A stretch of DNA of 64,000 nt, taken from NCBI RefSeq assembly GCF_002786295.1, contig NZ_PGTC01000018.1, positions 478,497 to 542,496 on the forward strand, given 5' to 3'. Under the pieces are notes generated by a model. It worked only from the letters and a program-made list of their open reading frames with translations, was not told the DNA's origin and did no database searches. Position numbers and translations under genes: made by a program. This DNA is from Pseudooceanicola marinus (GTDB lineage: Bacteria > Pseudomonadota > Alphaproteobacteria > Rhodobacterales > Rhodobacteraceae). The stretch's first letter is position 1. The number at the start of each line of letters is the position of its first letter. Positions 27,353-36,164 of this stretch are shown one piece after another.

Positions 27353-28840
27353 ATGCGATTTCAGACACGCCTTTTGACCGCCCTTCCCCTGGCCCTCGCC
27401 CTGTCGGCCTGCGCCGTCCTGAACCCGCCCCTGAACCAGCTGCGTGACCAAGGCGTGAACGAAACCACCCGGGCCACCCCTGCCGGGGACGAAGAGCTGT
27501 GGGTGGGCCTGGCCTTCTCGGGCGGCGGGATGCGCGCCTCGGCCTTCGCCCATGGGGTGGTGGAAGAGCTGCGCGTCATGACCGCCCGGCCCGGCGACCC
27601 GGACGGCATCCTGTCGGAGCTACGGCTGGTCACCGGCGTCTCGGGCGGCTCGGTCACGGCGGCCTACTACGGGCTGTACGGCGCCGAGGGCGTGGATGGC
27701 TACCGCGACGGCTATCTGGTGCAGGACGGCGAACGCTACATGGCCAACAATCCGCTGAACCCGGTGACCATCGCGCGCGGCCTCTCGGGCGGGGCCAATG
27801 GGCGCAAGACCTTCGGGCGGTTCCTCGACGAGGCGCTGTTTCACGGCGCCACCTTCGGCGACCTGGCGCGGCGATCGCCGATCATCACCTGGGTCAATGC
27901 CACCGACGTGGCCAACCAGACCACCTTCCTGTTCACGCCGGAAACCTTCGACGCGCTTTGTTCCGACCTGGCCAGCTTCCCGATCTCGGATGCGGTGGCG
28001 GCCTCGGCGGCCTATCCGCTGGTTTTCTCACCCATCGTCGTGGACAGCCACCAGGGCGATTGCGCCTATCGCGCGCCCGACTGGCTGACGGCGGCGCGCT
28101 ATAACTCCGAAGCGACGGGCGCCATGCGCGCCCATGCGGCGGCGCTGGAAAGCTATGCCACCGACCCCGACATGCGGTTCGTGAAGCTGCTGGACGGGGG
28201 CATCACCGACAACTTCGGCACCACTGGCCTGGCGGTGGAACGGGCCCGCGCCGAGGCGCCGCACGCGCCGCTTTCGGCGCGCGAGGCGTTGAAACTGTCG
28301 CGGCTGCTGTTCCTGGTGGCCGATGCGGGCGTCGAGCAGCCCAACGACTGGACGACCCGGATGCATGGCCCGGGCGGCGGGCAGCTGGCGCGAGCCATCG
28401 TGCAATCGGCGATGACCGCGGCCTCGCGCACCGGATTCGACGCCATGCGCCTGCAACTGGACCGCTGGCAGGAGGATCTGGTGGACTACCGCTGTTCCCT
28501 GACCCTGGCCGAGGTGGCGCGGCTGCGCGGCTCGGCGGCAGGCTGGGATTGCCGCGACCTGAAGTTCTTCGTGGGCATGGTCAGTTTCGACGATCTGGGC
28601 GGGCAGATGGAGGACCGACTGAACGCGATTCCCACCCGGCTGGCGCTGGAGGAGGCCGAGGTCGACCTGTCGATCTCGGCGGGCCGCCGCACGACGCACC
28701 AGAACCCGGAGGTTAACGGCTTCCTCGCCTCGACCGCGCGCTATGGCACAGACCGGCTGTCGGCCATCGACGCCGGCACCGCCCGGCGCATCGCCCCTGT
28801 AGGCGGAGCGAGGCAGATCGCGCCCGTCTCCTCGCAATAG
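27353..28840 (+). CDS. Patatin-like phospholipase lipoprotein
   Basis: A 495-residue serine acyl hydrolase. The N-terminus is a lipoprotein signal with lipobox LSAC (ALALSACAVLN). The oxyanion motif FSGGGMRASAFAHG, nucleophile GVSGGS and catalytic Asp in DGGITDNFG form the patatin Ser-Asp dyad. It is expected to sit in the envelope and hydrolyse lipids. It follows the pseudogene by 21 bp, and no partner gene is evident. Confidence 0.92.
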   Translation: MRFQTRLLTALPLALALSACAVLNPPLNQLRDQGVNETTRATPAGDEELWVGLAFSGGGMRASAFAHGVVEELRVMTARPGDPDGILSELRLVTGVSGGSVTAAYYGLYGAEGVDGYRDGYLVQDGERYMANNPLNPVTIARGLSGGANGRKTFGRFLDEALFHGATFGDLARRSPIITWVNATDVANQTTFLFTPETFDALCSDLASFPISDAVAASAAYPLVFSPIVVDSHQGDCAYRAPDWLTAARYNSEATGAMRAHAAALESYATDPDMRFVKLLDGGITDNFGTTGLAVERARAEAPHAPLSAREALKLSRLLFLVADAGVEQPNDWTTRMHGPGGGQLARAIVQSAMTAASRTGFDAMRLQLDRWQEDLVDYRCSLTLAEVARLRGSAAGWDCRDLKFFVGMVSFDDLGGQMEDRLNAIPTRLALEEAEVDLSISAGRRTTHQNPEVNGFLASTARYGTDRLSAIDAGTARRIAPVGGARQIAPVSSQ

Positions 28841-29090
28841 CGCGCTCTAGCCTTGCCTTTGGCGCGGGCTGCAAGCCCGGGCCGCGCCCGCCCCTCCCCC
28901 CGGGAGGGCGCACGGCGATGTCATGCGCAGCCTGAGGCACGGCGGGACTTTGAGATGCATCGATAGGAGAAAGGTCTCAAGGCGCCCGCCCAGGGTCGGG
29001 CGCGTCCCTCTTCGCAAAGCCGGTCTCGGCACGGGGTGCGGTCCGGGCTGGCCACCCCTGCCAGGGACGGTCGGAAAGGGCGACCCCAAG

Positions 29091-29117
29091 GAAAAGGGCG
29101 GGAACATCCCCGCCCTT
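29091..29117 (-). terminator. Terminator downstream of the creatinase gene
   Basis: AAGGGCGGG (29094-29102) pairs with CCCGCCCTT (29109-29117); the minus strand continues TTTTCC. It lies about 12 bp past the creatinase stop. Confidence 0.75.
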
Positions 29118-29128
29118 CGCCCACTCGC

Positions 29129-30358
29129 TTAAGCGATGATGTTTGACCCCGGGCCATAGGGGAACCTGGTGATGTTCTCGGCGCCATCTTCGCCCACCAC
29201 CAGGATGTCATGCTCGCGGTAGCCGCCCGCACCCGGCATCCCCTCGGGCAGCCACAGCATCGGCTCCATCGACACCACCATGCCCGGCGCCAGCACCGTG
29301 TCGATATCCTCGCGAAACTCCAGCCCCGCCTCGCGGCCATAGTAGTGCGACAGCACGCCGAAGCTGTGGCCGTAGCCGAAGGAGCGGTATTGCAGCAGAC
29401 CCTCCTCCGCCAGGAAGCGGTTCAGCTCATCGCAGATCTGGGCACAGCTGATGCCCGGCTTGATCAGCGACAGGCCCAGCTCATGCGTCGCCACGTTGGC
29501 CTGCCAGATCTTCAGGCTGGCCGCATCGGGCTCGCCCAGGAACAGGGTGCGTTCCAGCGCGGTGTAATAGGCCGAGATCATCGGGAAGCAGTTCAGTGAC
29601 AGGATGTCGCCCATTTCCAGCGCCCGGGTGGTCACAGGGTTATGGGCGCCGTCGGTGTTCAGGCCGGACTGGAACCAGACCCAGGTGTCGCGCAGCTCGC
29701 TGTGGGGATGGGCGCGGGCAATCTCGGCCTCCATCGCGTCGCGGCCCGCCATGGCCACGTCGATCTCGCGCGCGCCTTCCTGGATCGCGGCACGGATCGC
29801 TGCGCCGCCCAGATCGGCGATGCGGGCGCCTTCGCGGATCAGGGCGATCTCTTCAGCCGACTTGATCATCCGAGCCTGCATGGTGGCGGGGGCCACATCG
29901 ACCACCTCGGGCGCGCCCAGGAACTCGGCCAGCTTCGCCGATTGCGCCAGGGTCAGGTGATCGCCCTCGATCCCCACCCGGCGCGCGCCGCCCGCCAGGT
30001 CCCGCACCGCGCGCCAGTAATTGTCGCGCTGCCAGTCGGTGTAGATGACGTTCTCGCAATGGCTGCGCCGCCAGGGCTGGCCTGCGTCGATATTGGCGCT
30101 GACCGTGGTGCAGGCCTCGGCCGTCACAACGCAGGCATAGGGCCGCCCGAAGGAGCAATAGAGGAAGCCCGAGTAATAGGCGATGTTGTGCATCGAGGTC
30201 AGCACGACCACGGGCAGGTCCATCTCGGCCATGATCGCGCGAAGCCGTGCCAGGCGCGCGGCGTATTCGGCAGCGGAGAATGGCAGCGGGGCCTTGTCGC
30301 CATTGTGGCAGGTGAAGGTATCGACGCGGGTGTTCAGTTGGGTTGCCAGATCGGCCAT
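29129..30358 (-). CDS. Creatinase (creatine amidinohydrolase)
   Basis: It hydrolyses creatine to sarcosine and urea. The 409-residue length and long blocks match Pseudomonas creatinase as I remember it: FLYCSFGRPYA, DGGQPWRR-type SANIDAGQPWRR, YTDWQRDNYW, MIKSAEE, WFQSGLNTDGAHNPVTTR, LSLNCFPM, FGYGHSFGVLSHYYGREAGLE and PGAGGYREHDIL. It belongs to the M24 pita-bread fold but the metal ligands are not kept, as in true creatinases. No sarcosine oxidase or urease gene is adjacent. GAGGATTGAG lies just upstream of the start. Confidence 0.93.
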   Translation of the reverse strand: MADLATQLNTRVDTFTCHNGDKAPLPFSAAEYAARLARLRAIMAEMDLPVVVLTSMHNIAYYSGFLYCSFGRPYACVVTAEACTTVSANIDAGQPWRRSHCENVIYTDWQRDNYWRAVRDLAGGARRVGIEGDHLTLAQSAKLAEFLGAPEVVDVAPATMQARMIKSAEEIALIREGARIADLGGAAIRAAIQEGAREIDVAMAGRDAMEAEIARAHPHSELRDTWVWFQSGLNTDGAHNPVTTRALEMGDILSLNCFPMISAYYTALERTLFLGEPDAASLKIWQANVATHELGLSLIKPGISCAQICDELNRFLAEEGLLQYRSFGYGHSFGVLSHYYGREAGLEFREDIDTVLAPGMVVSMEPMLWLPEGMPGAGGYREHDILVVGEDGAENITRFPYGPGSNIIA

Positions 30359-30586
30359 GTCTCAATCCTCATTCCGGAGGCCGGAGCGGGAGAGACGTCC
30401 ACGACCCGGCGCAAACGTCCGGGCGTACAGGACAGGGGTGAACCTATCGGACCGGGAATGCGCGCCGACGCCATCGGCGCGCGGGTCCGTGCGGATCTTC
30501 TAGCCGAAGAGCGGCCGCTCGGCAAAGCGGAAAGTGACGTGCCCCGGTCCCGCGCGCGCTTCTGCCCTGGTCCAGACCAGCGGCCC

Positions 30587-31096
30587 TCAGGGTTCGATCA
30601 GCGCCACCAGCTTGCCCTCGAAGATCGAGAAGCGCGCGGACACCTTCTCGGGCGCGGCACAGACGGCCTCGACGCCCGACAGCATGGTCCAGATGCCATC
30701 CTCGCGCTTCTCCTCGACTTCCAGTTCCAACAGCAGATCCCCCTTTGCATCGAAGGCCGCGAGGCGCAGGTGCGCCTCGCCCACCGGGGCCGGGGTCAGG
30801 CGGGCGTAGAAGGCCGCCCCCTGCGGATCGGCCTCCGCCCGGGCCGCTGGATCCTGCCCGGCAGAGACGGCGCAGAAGGTGGCAACGCCGTCGGGCACCA
30901 GGAAATAGCTCAAGGGGCCGCTTTCCGGGGCGACGGAGAAATCCAGCATCAGCGCGTGGTCTGTGCCCATCGGGGCGGAGGTATCGGCCATGGCGGCGCC
31001 TTTCAGGCTGAAGGCCAGAAGCGCGGCCAGGGTCAGGAGACGCAGAAAACCCATAAGATAGGAGCGCAAACGGGCATCAAACTGTCGGGGCGGCAT
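30587..31096 (-). CDS. Secreted protein of unknown function
   Basis: 169 residues. The start at 31096 has AGGAGG 7 nt upstream; the N-terminus has a positively charged stretch followed by a hydrophobic signal (MGFLRLLTLAALLAFSLKGAAMA). The mature part is mostly beta, with two Cys (FCAVS, VCAAPE) that could form a disulfide. I do not recognise a family. It lies between the creatinase gene and the DUF1513 gene on the same strand. Confidence 0.7.
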   Translation of the reverse strand: MPPRQFDARLRSYLMGFLRLLTLAALLAFSLKGAAMADTSAPMGTDHALMLDFSVAPESGPLSYFLVPDGVATFCAVSAGQDPAARAEADPQGAAFYARLTPAPVGEAHLRLAAFDAKGDLLLELEVEEKREDGIWTMLSGVEAVCAAPEKVSARFSIFEGKLVALIEP

Positions 31097-31181
31097 GTCC
31101 GTCCTCCTCGGGGTCGCACCACGTTAGGCGAGGCCCCTGCCACGATCAACTGCCCCCTGCCCCTTGTCCCCTGCGCCCGGG

Positions 31182-32261
31182 CTAGAGCGTGACCACGTGG
31201 TTGTCCCAGGCCCGCTCGGCACGGGTGAAGGGCTGGAATTCTTCCGCGGTGGCATGCCAGACGCCGCCCAGCCCGTCGGTTGCCAGGAACCCCTCGGGCC
31301 CCGCCGCCAGGCCGCAGATGTCCGGGCGACGGTGCACGGCCACGAAATTGGCACCATGGTCGAAGATATGCAGCCGCCCGCCGCGCGGGCTGGTGATGCC
31401 GAAATACCGCCCGTCGCCGGACAGCGCGACGGAGCCCGCATAGCCATTCATCGCCAGCTGCTCGCCCAGGGGCGCTTCGGCCAGCTTGGCCTCCGCCCAG
31501 CCCCGGCGGTGCAGCCCCAGCAGGGGCACCCCGTCCATCGTGTCGCCCTGCCACTGCATGGCGAAGCCGACCAGCCCGTCACCCGTCATCGCCAGGTGGC
31601 GGATCGAGTTCAGATGCAGATCGGGATCCAGGAATACCTGCTCCAGCAGCTCCCCCTCCGGCGTGATATAGGCCAGCGACGGCTGCATGGTCGGCAGGTT
31701 CAGCTTGCCCCGCCCGTCCTCGACCCGGGGATCGGTCTGGATGCCGCCATTGGCCACCACCAGCGTGCCATCGGCCATCTGCAGCGCCTCATGCGGGCCG
31801 ACGCCGTGGGTTTCGATCTCGCCCACGCGCTTGTAGCCCTGGCTGCGCGACCACAGCCCGATCTTGCCGCGGGTGGAAATGTAGTCATTCTCCAGCGTGG
31901 CCAGGATATCGCCACCCTGAAGGAAGGAGCCATGGCCCATGAAATGCCGTCCCTCGGGGCTGTGAAGCTCGGTCAGGACCCGGCCATTGGCGCAGTCGAT
32001 GACGCGGGCGAAGGTGCCCGGGCGGCGGGCGAAGCCCACGGCCTCGGGGGCCACCGGATGCGCCGCGCCCGCGTGGCCGCGCCCCGGCATCGGCACGCGG
32101 AAGACATCGTGGCCCATCACGTCGATCCCGAAGAGCGCATGCTGCCCGTCCGGTTCCTTGGCGAAGGCCAGGAAGGCGGGGGACCCGGCGTCGGCCCAGC
32201 TCAGGCGTGGGGTCAGGGCCGAGGCCGCCATGGCGGCAAGGAAGGCGCGGCGGGGGATCAT
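31182..32261 (-). CDS. DUF1513 family secreted protein (iron-module member)
   Basis: The start at 32261 (MIPRRAFLAAMAASAL) has GGAG upstream and gives 359 residues with a Tat-like signal (RRAFLAAM). The mature part looks like a beta-propeller: HEALQMADGTLVVANGGIQTDP, SIRHLAMTGDGLVGFAMQW and the DICGLAAGPEGFLATDG repeat. DUF1513 genes regularly sit with imelysin and DUF1111 genes in iron-responsive clusters, as here. Molecular function unknown. Confidence 0.88.
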   Translation of the reverse strand: MIPRRAFLAAMAASALTPRLSWADAGSPAFLAFAKEPDGQHALFGIDVMGHDVFRVPMPGRGHAGAAHPVAPEAVGFARRPGTFARVIDCANGRVLTELHSPEGRHFMGHGSFLQGGDILATLENDYISTRGKIGLWSRSQGYKRVGEIETHGVGPHEALQMADGTLVVANGGIQTDPRVEDGRGKLNLPTMQPSLAYITPEGELLEQVFLDPDLHLNSIRHLAMTGDGLVGFAMQWQGDTMDGVPLLGLHRRGWAEAKLAEAPLGEQLAMNGYAGSVALSGDGRYFGITSPRGGRLHIFDHGANFVAVHRRPDICGLAAGPEGFLATDGLGGVWHATAEEFQPFTRAERAWDNHVVTL

Positions 32262-32340
32262 GGCGAACTCCGTTCGGATGCGGACCCGCGCCGGTCCGGC
32301 CGGCACGGGCGGATTTGAGAGCCTGGCGCGATCGGCGCGC

Positions 32341-33342
32341 TCAGTCGCCGTCGGCCGAGTTGAACCCGGCGGACAGCCCGAAATGCCCGCCGACCTCGCC
32401 TTCTACGGTCCGGCGCAGAAGCTGCACGCGCTGCTGCACGATCTCGACCTTGAGGCGGCCCGAGGTCTCGTCGACCTGCGACAGGTCCGGCGTCTCCACC
32501 GCCTCGATCGCCTCGAAGACGGAGGCGAAGGCCGCCTCGCTCTGCGGCATCTCCTCCGGCGCCATCAGGGCACGGGCGAGGCCCTGCAGGGCCTCCAGCG
32601 ACAGGGTGACATTGCGCAGCGACCGACCCGAGCGGCGCGCCTCGGCGCGGCTGGCGCGGGGGCGATCGAAGGTGCCCAGGGGCCGTCCAAGACGGCTGTC
32701 GGCCGTGAACTCCAGCCCCGACAACAAGGAGGTGTAGAGGACGCGCACCGCCTCGTCCCGGTCGAGATAGGTGGTGTTGCCCGCCTCCCCCGCGCTCAGC
32801 AGCGCCGGGGCGGCCTCGTCGCGCCATTCCTGGTCGATCTCTTCGGCCATGCGCGCCAGGTCGGTGGAAATGGCCTGCACCAGGCGGCAGGTATAGCTGT
32901 CGGCCTCGTAACCCGCGAACTGATCATCGTAGAGCAGATATTCCAGGGCGAAGAGACCGCGCGCCGCGACCGAAAGCTCGTGGAATTCATCAGGTTGATC
33001 GACGATCTCGTCCGCGTCGGCGACCATCTGGCCCAGCATCCGCGGGGTGAAGCCCTTCTTGTCGGGCCAGAAGGCGATGGCGTTGACCCGGCCATCAACC
33101 TCCAGCGGGCCGAAGCGCAGGTGCGAGATGCCCATCCAGCCGTCAAAGGCGTCGTTCCAGGCCTCCTGCAGCTCGACGTTTGGCAGGCAGTTCGCATCGG
33201 CCTGCGCCTTCAGCGCCTCGGCGCCCTCGGCAAAGGCAGCGGTGCCCGGCAGGATCTCCTGCTCCACCGCGTCGGCGACATCGGCCGTGGCCGTGGTGGC
33301 GGTCAGGCTCAGGATAAGGGCGGCGGCAGGCAGGAAACGCAT
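32341..33342 (-). CDS. Imelysin (peptidase M75)-family lipoprotein-like secreted protein, His motif lost
   Basis: The ATG at 33342 overlaps the upstream stop by one base (TGATG), giving 333 residues with a signal peptide (MRFLPAAALILSLTATTATA). The fold is all-helical and imelysin-like, with WMGISHLRFGPL and FALEYLLYDDQ. The GxHxxE motif seen in the paralogue at 36165 is replaced by GLFALE, so the His is missing. Such proteins are thought to bind iron or haem-related ligands rather than act as peptidases. Confidence 0.87.
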   Translation of the reverse strand: MRFLPAAALILSLTATTATADVADAVEQEILPGTAAFAEGAEALKAQADANCLPNVELQEAWNDAFDGWMGISHLRFGPLEVDGRVNAIAFWPDKKGFTPRMLGQMVADADEIVDQPDEFHELSVAARGLFALEYLLYDDQFAGYEADSYTCRLVQAISTDLARMAEEIDQEWRDEAAPALLSAGEAGNTTYLDRDEAVRVLYTSLLSGLEFTADSRLGRPLGTFDRPRASRAEARRSGRSLRNVTLSLEALQGLARALMAPEEMPQSEAAFASVFEAIEAVETPDLSQVDETSGRLKVEIVQQRVQLLRRTVEGEVGGHFGLSAGFNSADGD

Positions 33343-34943
33343 CAGAGGCTCTCCAGGAAGGCAATCAGGGCGGCGCGGGTGTCGGGGTCCATGTCGACCA
33401 CATTCTGCTGCGCCTGTGAAGCCTCGCCCCCATGCCACAGCACCGCCTCCAGCAGCGAACGCGCGCGGCCGTCGTGCAGGTAGTAGCTGTGCCCGTTGAC
33501 CTGCGGCGTCAGCCCGATCCCCCAGAGCGGCGGGGTCTTCCATTCCGTGCCATCGGCGCGGCCCTCGGGCCGGTGATCGGCCAGCCCCTCGCCCATGTCG
33601 TGCAGCAGAAGGTCCGTATAGGGCCAGATCAGTTGGAAGCTCTGCGGATCCTGATCCTCAAGCCGGTGGGTCACGTATTTCGGCGTGTGGCAGGAGGTGC
33701 AGCCGGCCTCGTAGAAGGCCTGTTTTCCGGCCAGGACCTGCGGATCACCCACGTCGCGGCGTTCCGGCACCGCAAGGTTGCGGCTGTAGAAGGTGACCAG
33801 ATCCAGCCCCTCGGCGTCGATCTCGGTGCCCCGCGCGTCGTCATCCCCGTGGGGCGCGGCGCGACAGCCCGCCTCGGCCTCGGTGCAATCGCCCCAGGGC
33901 GCGTCGAAAAGCGGGGTGGAGATTCCAATGTCCCCGGCAAAGGCCGCCGCCGACTGTTCCTTGATGCTGGGCGCACCGGCCTTGTAGCCGAAGCGCCCCA
34001 GTTCCGGACGGTCGTTCTCGAAAGACCAGACCACCTGCGCCCGCCCCGAGATGCCGTCGCCGTCGGCATCCTCTGGGTCGGCCTTGGCCAGGATGTCTTC
34101 CGCCGGGATCGCCTCCAGCAGGCCGAGGCCGATCATCTGCGGCGCGACGCGAGGGGACAGCATGGCACCCGGGGCCAGCGGGCCATAGCCCAGGTCCTCG
34201 GCGGTCCAGGTGGGATGGCGCAGGCTGGCAGTCTCACCCCCCGCCAGTTCGACGACCTCTTCCTCCCAGGTCACGCCCAGCCGGTATTCCGCCGGCAAGC
34301 CGTGGACGGAGAAGTCCTGCATCTGGCCGCCATAGACCGGATCGGGCCGGGTGCGCGCCGCGCTCGGCGCGCCGGCGGACAGCAGGAAGGCCTCGATCTC
34401 CGACATCGGCTCGGCCTCCTCCGCGGGCACGGAGACGCGCAGGAACATCGACACCGCGTCATCCTCGGGGCCCTCGGGCGGATGGCCGCGCCCGTCCTTC
34501 AGGTGGCAGCGCTGGCAGGCGCGCGCATTGTAGAGCGGCCCCAGCCCGTCGCTGGCCTTGGTGGAGCTGGGAGAGCTGACCCAGAGCTTCTTGAACAGCC
34601 CGTTGCCCAGCTTGAAGGTCATCTCTCCTTCGAAACCGATATTGGCCGAGAACTGGCTGAAGGCATCGGCGTCGGTGCGTGCCCGCGTGGTGGCCGCGCC
34701 GGCCGGGTTCTGCTCGAACCGTTCGGGGGCGCTGAAATCGGTCGTGGGCGCGGTGGCGGCGGCGATGCGCGCGCGCTCTGCCTCGGTGCGGGGCACGACG
34801 TCCAGGATCGGGGCGGTCAGCGTGTCGGACAGCCGCACGGTCTCGGCCCCCAGGGCCAGGGGCGACAGCGCCAGCGTCAAGGCCAGGGCGGAGGCCAGGC
34901 CTCTGCCGGCCGGACGGATCGGATGGGTCAGGTGCGTGGACAT
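33342..34943 (-). CDS. Di-haem DUF1111 (putative peroxidase/thiol oxidoreductase) protein
   Basis: The start at 34943 gives 533 residues with a signal peptide ending near ALSPLALGA. Two haem-binding motifs are present, CQRCH and CTSCH, with EGEMTFKLGNGLFKKLWV and PPLWGIGLTPQVNGHSYYLHDGRARSLLEAVLWHGGEA blocks typical of the family. It is periplasmic and probably carries two c-type haems. It is the first gene of a DUF1111-imelysin-DUF1513 unit and has a TGA-N9-TCA element 48 bp upstream. Confidence 0.92.
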   Translation of the reverse strand: MSTHLTHPIRPAGRGLASALALTLALSPLALGAETVRLSDTLTAPILDVVPRTEAERARIAAATAPTTDFSAPERFEQNPAGAATTRARTDADAFSQFSANIGFEGEMTFKLGNGLFKKLWVSSPSSTKASDGLGPLYNARACQRCHLKDGRGHPPEGPEDDAVSMFLRVSVPAEEAEPMSEIEAFLLSAGAPSAARTRPDPVYGGQMQDFSVHGLPAEYRLGVTWEEEVVELAGGETASLRHPTWTAEDLGYGPLAPGAMLSPRVAPQMIGLGLLEAIPAEDILAKADPEDADGDGISGRAQVVWSFENDRPELGRFGYKAGAPSIKEQSAAAFAGDIGISTPLFDAPWGDCTEAEAGCRAAPHGDDDARGTEIDAEGLDLVTFYSRNLAVPERRDVGDPQVLAGKQAFYEAGCTSCHTPKYVTHRLEDQDPQSFQLIWPYTDLLLHDMGEGLADHRPEGRADGTEWKTPPLWGIGLTPQVNGHSYYLHDGRARSLLEAVLWHGGEASQAQQNVVDMDPDTRAALIAFLESL

Positions 34944-34990
34944 CGGCAACTCTTGCTCTTCAGGATGCCCCGTGGCTTGCCACCAATTCC

Positions 34991-35005
34991 TGAGCGGTTC
35001 AATCA
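34991..35005. promoter_or_regulatory. Candidate Iron-Rhodo box upstream of the DUF1111 gene
   Basis: TGA-GCGGTTCAA-TCA (part of CTGA...TCAG) 48 bp upstream of the start. TGA-N9-TCA is the predicted iron-responsive box of Rhizobiales and Rhodobacterales. Confidence 0.6.
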
Positions 35006-35280
35006 GAAATGCGGTCCCACCCTGCGGCATGACGCCCGCCCAGAACCAGCCGGGTCAGACCGCCCCCGCCTGACGCCTTCTGTTATTTGTTGGCCAGAAA
35101 TATCCCGAGGGGGGGGGAATTGAGCCCGCAAGGGCGCAAGGGGTCAGAGCTCCCGCCCCCGTCGACGTATCGCCCAGTGGGCGAAGGGTCGGAGCCGCTG
35201 CTTTCGCTCAATTTGCCACCATCCGGCGACGGGGCCCCTCTCAACTTGTCGCCATCCGGCGACGAGGGCCCGCCCCAATG

Positions 35281-35306
35281 CAAAAGAGGAGGCCCAGCGG
35301 ACCTCC
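35281..35306 (-). terminator. Terminator downstream of bfr
   Basis: On the minus strand GGAGG-T-CC...GG-CCTCC forms a stem (35306-35288), followed by TCTTTTG. It lies about 28 bp past the bfr stop. Confidence 0.6.
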
Positions 35307-35333
35307 CCCTTAACATCGCATCGCCAGAGATGC

Positions 35334-35819
35334 TTACTCGGCTTCGTCCGCAGAAGAGGCGTTGAGCAGGCCGTATTTCTCGGCGCCCAGCGACGTGTAG
35401 AGCTCCAGCTGGGTTTCAAGGTAGTCGATGTGACCTTCCTCGTCCGCCATCAGCTCCTCGAAGAGGTTCTTGCTGACGTAGTCGCCCACGCTCTCGCAAT
35501 GATCGCGCGCTTCCTTGTAAAGGTTGCGGGCGTCATGCTCGGCGGCCAGGTCGGCCTCCAGCGTTTCCTTCAGGGTCTCGCCGATGCGAAGCGAATCCAG
35601 CTTCTGCATGTTCGGGTGGCCTTCCAGGAAGATGATCCGGTCGACCAGCTTGTCGGCGTGGTGCATCTCCTCGATGCTTTCTTCACGGGACTTGGCCGCG
35701 ATCTTGCCGTAGCCCCAGTCCTTTTGCAGCCGGTAGTGCAGCCAGTACTGGTTGATCGCCGTCAGCTCGCTACGCAGCGCTGCGTTAAGGTACTCGATGA
35801 CCTTTGCGTCGCCTTTCAT
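35334..35819 (-). CDS. bfr: Bacterioferritin
   Basis: A 161-residue ferritin-like four-helix subunit that stores iron and binds haem. The ferroxidase ligands E18 ([10 protein letters not shown]), E51 ([12 protein letters not shown]), H54, E94 ([11 protein letters not shown]), E127 and H130 ([10 protein letters not shown]) appear intact, and M52 is the axial haem ligand. It lies directly downstream of, and overlaps, the bacterioferritin-associated ferredoxin gene. Confidence 0.97.
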   Translation of the reverse strand: MKGDAKVIEYLNAALRSELTAINQYWLHYRLQKDWGYGKIAAKSREESIEEMHHADKLVDRIIFLEGHPNMQKLDSLRIGETLKETLEADLAAEHDARNLYKEARDHCESVGDYVSKNLFEELMADEEGHIDYLETQLELYTSLGAEKYGLLNASSADEAE

Positions 35820-36060
35820 CCGAAGTCTCCTTTGTCGTCGCGCGGCGCAGGCCGCGCAGAATGTCTGGTACCTCGAAACTATCGCAATCGCGCATGGTGT
35901 CCATGAAAAGCGGCAAACAGCCCCCGCATTCGGCCTTTTTCCCCAATGCCCGGTAGACCTTACCGGGGGTGATGATCGTCTCAGGGTCGGCGGCGCGCAT
36001 CCAGTCCACGGCGGAACGGATGTCGCGATCAGTGAGCGAATGGCAGTGGCAGACCATCAT
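35785..36060 (-). CDS. bfd: Bacterioferritin-associated ferredoxin
   Basis: The start at 36060 ([11 protein letters not shown]) gives 91 residues; the upstream in-frame part lacks homology. The [2Fe-2S] ligands are C4-x-C6 and C45-x2-C48 (ECGGC), as in Bfd. Bfd reduces the bacterioferritin core to release iron. The C-terminus is longer than usual and overlaps the bfr start by 35 bp, implying coupled translation. Confidence 0.9.
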   Translation of the reverse strand: MMVCHCHSLTDRDIRSAVDWMRAADPETIITPGKVYRALGKKAECGGCLPLFMDTMRDCDSFEVPDILRGLRRATTKETSDERRRKGHRVP

Positions 36061-36164
36061 GGCGGGGGTCCTTCGCAGGCTCTTGAACAGCTGGTCGGGG
36101 CGGCGCACCGCCACGACCTTGGGTGGTGGCGGGCGCGCGGGACTGTCCGCGCGCCCGTGTCGGA

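Larger units (their letters stand above)
34944..35333. other. 390-bp intergenic region, iron-module promoter and bfr 3' region
   Basis: It holds the TGA-N9-TCA box, the bfr terminator, and a block (35075-35130) on the minus strand that resembles the dispersed GAGTATTT element (GGGATATTTCTGGCCAA) next to ATATCCCGAGGGGGGGGG. A direct repeat CCATCCGGCGACG occurs at about 35218 and 35251. No gene is seen. Confidence 0.5.
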
